Source: Selenomonas sp. F0473 (GTDB taxonomy: Bacteria > Bacillota > Negativicutes > Selenomonadales > Selenomonadaceae). From it: a stretch of 64,000 bases of DNA. This document shows, piece after piece, positions 61,069 through 64,000 of this stretch. The translations under genes were made by a program, and so were the position numbers. The stretch spans positions 531,280 to 595,279 of the forward strand of contig NZ_JH992902.1 in assembly GCF_000315545.1 (NCBI RefSeq), read 5' to 3'. How positions within the stretch are numbered: the stretch's first letter is position 1; the number at the start of each line of letters is the position of its first letter. The notes beneath the pieces were generated by a model that saw only the letters and a list, made by a program, of their open reading frames with translations, was not told where the DNA came from and searched no databases.

Positions 61069-62334
61069 TCAGCGGAAGTGAACGCGCGCAGCCTCAAGCG
61101 CATCCGCCTGAATCTGCACCTCGCCGCTTGCCACACGATACTCCACGGGGATCGGATTGCATCCGCCGGGCAGTCCGATCGTCGCCTTGTTCATGACGAC
61201 GTCGCAGAGGCGGCAGACGATCTGCCCGTCGCGTTCAAGATAACCTGTCGGTCCGCAGATCTCGCAGGCGTCGAGACCGACGCCGAACGCCGACCCGCCC
61301 TTTTGGACGACGATCACGCGCACCTCCGTCCCGTCCGATGCGCGAAATGCAAAGCGGTGGAGATGTCCGTCAGAGACCTCGTCGAGCGGAATGTGCACGA
61401 CACCGTCCTCCGCCTTAACGGCGACGGCAGGAACGAGCGCCTCCTTCTTGTTTGCGTACCAACCGCCGACGCTCGAGACAAGCACCGTTACGACGAGCAT
61501 GGCGAGCAGCCCCGATCCCCAGCGTTTCCGCCGGATGGAGCGTGAGAGGATCTGACGGTACTGCGCCGGGTTTGCCCACACGGGGCGCTCCGGGCGCGGC
61601 TGCAGAAAGAGCGTGAAAGGAACGAGAATCGAAACGAAATAAATCGCATAGATGACTTTATTCTGATTGTCGATAAACGGCGCCATGAAGGAGATGAGAC
61701 TTTCCGCACCGAACACTTGGCGCGCCATCATGACCGTCATGACGAAGATGATCTGCTGAATCGCCGTCGCGGCGATCTGTACCGTAAAGACAAAGACAAG
61801 ACGGCCATGGTTGAGGGCCGCCGCCGATTTATAGGCAAGATAGCCCGAAAGGAAACCGAGGAAAATCCCACCGGTAAAGCCGAGCATCTTGACGAGAAAG
61901 TTCAGCGTCAAATAGTCTCCCATCGCAACCTGTACGATGGCGACGGGAATCAGCCAAAGTTCGAGACCGTGATAGAGAAAAAGCCCGAGCGTAAGCGCAC
62001 CCGTTCCGATGCGGAAGATGCGTTCTTCTCCGGACGTCCAGTCCCGACGGAGGCTACGCAGCAAAATCGTGCAGAGGACGATCGCACCGAGAAGATCGAG
62101 CGTGATTGCCATGCTCTCAAAGATCTCGCGGTTGACCGCCGAGCGCGTGCCGACACGAACGGCCGTCATAAAGACCGAGAGGAAAAATCCCCATTTGAGG
62201 ACGCGGGTAAAGGTGCGGCGAATGCGCTGATCGGGCAGGGGCAGAATGATTGCAAGCAGGATGCCGAGCGGCACGGCAAGCTTTACGCTCTCCTCCAGTG
62301 CCGGTACCAATTGTTGTAAAAACGCCTGTAACAT
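61069..62334 (-). CDS. DUF2318 membrane protein (Fe-S-containing, FtrD/Cj1660-like)
   Basis: A 421-residue protein with about eight membrane helices followed by an extracytoplasmic DUF2318 domain (from about 300). This domain has DACEICGPTGY and CRLCDVVMNKATIG, two CxxC pairs that could hold a metal or Fe-S cluster, and the family end GCNPIPVEY. It matches Cj1660 of Campylobacter, which sits next to P19. It probably moves electrons or metal in the iron system. A hairpin with four T precedes the start. Confidence 0.9.
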   Translation of the reverse strand: MLQAFLQQLVPALEESVKLAVPLGILLAIILPLPDQRIRRTFTRVLKWGFFLSVFMTAVRVGTRSAVNREIFESMAITLDLLGAIVLCTILLRSLRRDWTSGEERIFRIGTGALTLGLFLYHGLELWLIPVAIVQVAMGDYLTLNFLVKMLGFTGGIFLGFLSGYLAYKSAAALNHGRLVFVFTVQIAATAIQQIIFVMTVMMARQVFGAESLISFMAPFIDNQNKVIYAIYFVSILVPFTLFLQPRPERPVWANPAQYRQILSRSIRRKRWGSGLLAMLVVTVLVSSVGGWYANKKEALVPAVAVKAEDGVVHIPLDEVSDGHLHRFAFRASDGTEVRVIVVQKGGSAFGVGLDACEICGPTGYLERDGQIVCRLCDVVMNKATIGLPGGCNPIPVEYRVASGEVQIQADALEAARVHFR

Positions 62335-62356
62335 TAGAATTTCCCTTTCCTACTAG

Positions 62357-62385
62357 AAAAGCCGCCGTCCCGGTCGGACGGCAGC
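62357..62385 (-). terminator. Attenuating hairpin between P19 and DUF2318 genes
   Basis: Stem GCTGCCGTCC/GGACGGCGGC followed by four T on the minus strand. It is 72 bases after the P19 gene and likely lowers expression of the downstream ABC genes relative to FTR1-P19. Confidence 0.65.
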
Positions 62386-62456
62386 CATTCTAATACCGGC
62401 AGGAACGCGGCGGATACGGAATCCCCGTGCCGCCGCCAACATGTGATCGCCGGAAA

Positions 62457-63026
62457 TTACCACTTACGCGGCACGTAGTTGAACACCCAGCTCATCTTGA
62501 CGGGCTCGGTCCAGAAATGTCCCGGAACGCCCGTCTCGGGATCCGTGTGGAGCATATAGTTCTGACGTGCGGGGCTGTCGATCGAGAACTCGCAGTCATA
62601 GGTGCCGGCGCCGAGCATCTTAACGTTCGCGCCGTAGTGCGGGCCGTCGTCCGCGCTCATCGGCATGAATACGCCCTCGAGGCTCTCGCCCGTCTCGCGC
62701 TTCGTGAACTTGTAGTGGACCGTCAGATACGGGATCCACTCGCCGACACCGAAGCCGCACTCGTTGCCCTCAGTCGCATGGATATCCGTCTCAATGTGGA
62801 TATCCGCCTGATCTGCGGGAAGGCTCATGCCCGCAGGCTCCATCGTGACCGGCTGGAAATAGACGAGCGCAACCTTGAAATGGTTCGTCGTATCCTCAAG
62901 CTCGTCGCCGATCGGGAACTCCTCGAACGCGGCTTCGCTGACGCTCGCGTTGATTGCAAACGTCGAGAACGCGATCGCGCCGACGGCAAGCGCCTTCTTG
63001 AGCATGCTGAGACCGGATTTCTTCAT
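62457..63026 (-). CDS. P19-type periplasmic iron-binding protein
   Basis: A 189-residue exported protein with a signal peptide (AVGAIAFSTFAINASVSEA) and the Tp34/P19 fold (PF10634) that binds copper and iron through Met, His and Glu residues. Visible candidates are MEPAGMSLPADQADIHIETDIHATEGNE and MPMSADDGPHYGAN in outline. The start is ATG 63026, eight bases after AAGGAGG. It is the partner of the FTR1 permease upstream, as in Campylobacter P19 and E. coli FetP. Confidence 0.93.
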   Translation of the reverse strand: MKKSGLSMLKKALAVGAIAFSTFAINASVSEAAFEEFPIGDELEDTTNHFKVALVYFQPVTMEPAGMSLPADQADIHIETDIHATEGNECGFGVGEWIPYLTVHYKFTKRETGESLEGVFMPMSADDGPHYGANVKMLGAGTYDCEFSIDSPARQNYMLHTDPETGVPGHFWTEPVKMSWVFNYVPRKW

Positions 63027-63056
63027 GGGTAAATCCTCCTTAAAGAAAATGAACTC

Positions 63057-63076
63057 TTTCCTCTCTATCGAGGAAA
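63057..63076. other. Small stem-loop between FTR1 and P19 genes
   Basis: TTTCCTC-6 bases-GAGGAAA, a perfect 7-bp stem without a T-run. It may be an mRNA processing or stability element within the operon. Confidence 0.4.
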
Positions 63077-63082
63077 ATCAAC

Positions 63083-64000
63083 TTATGCCTCCACCGCTGC
63101 GGCAGAGTGTTTTTTATATGATACCACCGCCGCGGCGATAATGACAAGCAAAATCTGCGGAACGATGGTTTCATAGGTGGGGTAAAGGCCAAGCACATCG
63201 ATGCTTGGAATGGGAACTGCCTCGATGACCGAGGTGGAGACGACATCCGCCTCCTGGAGCGCCTTAACGCCGCCGCCGAGGAACGTAACGGCAAGAACGA
63301 ACATGAAGATGCTCGTCACCTTGAAGAACGGCCCGATGGGTATACGCAGCGCGCCGCGCTGCATGAGGAAGAACATGAGGGCAAGTACGGCGCATGCCGC
63401 GACGAAACCTGCCCAGATCATATCGATGTCGCCCGCCGCGTTGTTAAAGAGCGCCTGATAGAAGAGAATGACCTCCGCGCCCTCGCGGTACACGGCGAGA
63501 AACGCGGCAAAGCCGAGCGCACGCGCCTTTCCTGTCGAGAGGCTGAGTTTCACCTTGCTCTCGATATACTTCTTCCAAGCGTTCGCATTGGACTTGCCGC
63601 CCATCCACGCCGATGTCCCGAGAAGGACACAGACGGCAAATAGCGCGGTAAAGCCCTCGATCGCTTCGCGACTCGCGCCCGTCGCGTTCGCGTCGAGCAC
63701 CGAGTTGAAGAGATAGGCGCTGATGAAGCTCATCACAATACCCGCGATCGCCCAGTTATAGACGGCGGAGAGCTCCTTCTCGTGCCCGGCGCGGCCGAGA
63801 TATGCGATGATGCCGAGCAGGACGAGCATCGCTTCAATGCCCTCGCGGAGAAGAATGACAAACGCCTGGAGGAACATCGCCCATCCCCCCGACTGCACGC
63901 CGGAGTTCTCGAGCGTCGTCACCTCCACTTGGATCATATCGAGGAGTTTGTCTCCCTCGGCCTTGACCTCATCCTGCGACGCATTTGCACGGATGACTTT
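63083..64000 (-). CDS. FTR1-family iron permease (5' end outside window)
   Basis: The C-terminal 305 residues of an FTR1 permease; the frame stays open to the right edge, so the start is missing. Seven helices carry the two iron motifs REGIE (LLREGIEAML) and REGAE (VYREGAEVIL). A soluble part precedes the first helix (KVIRANASQDEVKAEGDKLLD), which suggests a long form with an extracytoplasmic N-terminal domain, as in bacterial FetM/Cj1658. It is the first visible gene of the iron operon. Confidence 0.93.
   Translation of the reverse strand, partial: KVIRANASQDEVKAEGDKLLDMIQVEVTTLENSGVQSGGWAMFLQAFVILLREGIEAMLVLLGIIAYLGRAGHEKELSAVYNWAIAGIVMSFISAYLFNSVLDANATGASREAIEGFTALFAVCVLLGTSAWMGGKSNANAWKKYIESKVKLSLSTGKARALGFAAFLAVYREGAEVILFYQALFNNAAGDIDMIWAGFVAACAVLALMFFLMQRGALRIPIGPFFKVTSIFMFVLAVTFLGGGVKALQEADVVSTSVIEAVPIPSIDVLGLYPTYETIVPQILLVIIAAAVVSYKKHSAAAVEA

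Noticed and set aside
59786-61081. Plus-strand frame opposite an ABC permease (431 codons)
   Set aside because: Composition is that of an antisense shadow (Arg/Asp/Glu/Leu repeats) and no family is recognisable.
1-64000. CRISPR array, prophage or integrative element
   Set aside because: No regularly spaced direct repeats, cas genes, integrase or phage structural genes were seen; the only mobile gene is the IS200 tnpA.

Overview
The window is about 60% G+C and densely packed. Apart from one LysR-type regulator and a few short sites, every gene lies on the minus strand. Gene content points to an anaerobic, flagellated Firmicute of the Negativicutes, most like Selenomonas. It has a Gram-positive-type ctsR-mcsA-mcsB-clpC operon and a PASTA kinase. 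It also has an oxygen-independent HemZ, a siroheme decarboxylase pair (AhbA/AhbB), Hfq, the flagellar proteins FlgD and FliK, and a Campylobacter-like FTR1/P19 iron locus. The genus is an inference; no rRNA is present to fix it.

Layout from left to right (transcription mostly runs right to left). 1-2 kb: UPF0173 hydrolase-miaA-hfq under a consensus promoter. 2-6.4 kb: a type-2-like ileS, then ahbA-ahbB. 6.4-12.8 kb: tig-clpP-clpX-lon-engB protein quality control. 12.8-17 kb: nucleobase permease, ComEC-like hydrolase, DUF3006, cell-wall amidase and GerM lipoprotein, preceded by tRNA-Ser(GCT). 17.3-19 kb: the LysR gene and an IS200/IS605 element. 19-21.4 kb: fliK-flgD behind a probable sigma-28 promoter. 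21.4-27.7 kb: ctsR-mcsA-mcsB-clpC and radA. 27.7-29.5 kb: an SbmA/YddA-like ABC transporter whose promoter overlaps a good Fur-box match.

29.5-45.7 kb is a long, tightly overlapping run: amidohydrolase-def-fmt-DUF116-rsmB-rlmN-fhaA-fhaB-stp-ftsW-pbpA-pknB-rsgA-rpe-queC-folE2-UPF0104. It combines the Firmicute fmt/rsmB/rlmN/stp/stk/rsgA/rpe order with the actinobacterial fhaA-fhaB-pstP-rodA-pbpA-pknB block. It therefore joins translation start, rRNA methylation, wall synthesis and Ser/Thr signalling. Rpe carries an unusual His/Cys-rich N-terminus. Queuosine precursor genes are split between queC-folE2 here and queD-queE at 46 kb.

45.8-50.7 kb holds queDE, a 334-bp gene-free stretch with two diverged palindromic repeats, a GT2 glycosyltransferase whose stop codon lies in one repeat, pssA-psd and a WecG/TagA transferase. 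50.7-57.4 kb holds fur-hemZ-hisS-aspS and a PepD dipeptidase. 57.4-64 kb is an iron uptake operon (FTR1, P19, DUF2318 membrane protein, two FtsX-like permeases, ATPase, FMN-binding lipoprotein). The FTR1 gene runs off the right edge.

Start codons were set from Shine-Dalgarno spacing and stop/start overlaps. No CRISPR array, prophage, rRNA or riboswitch was recognised.
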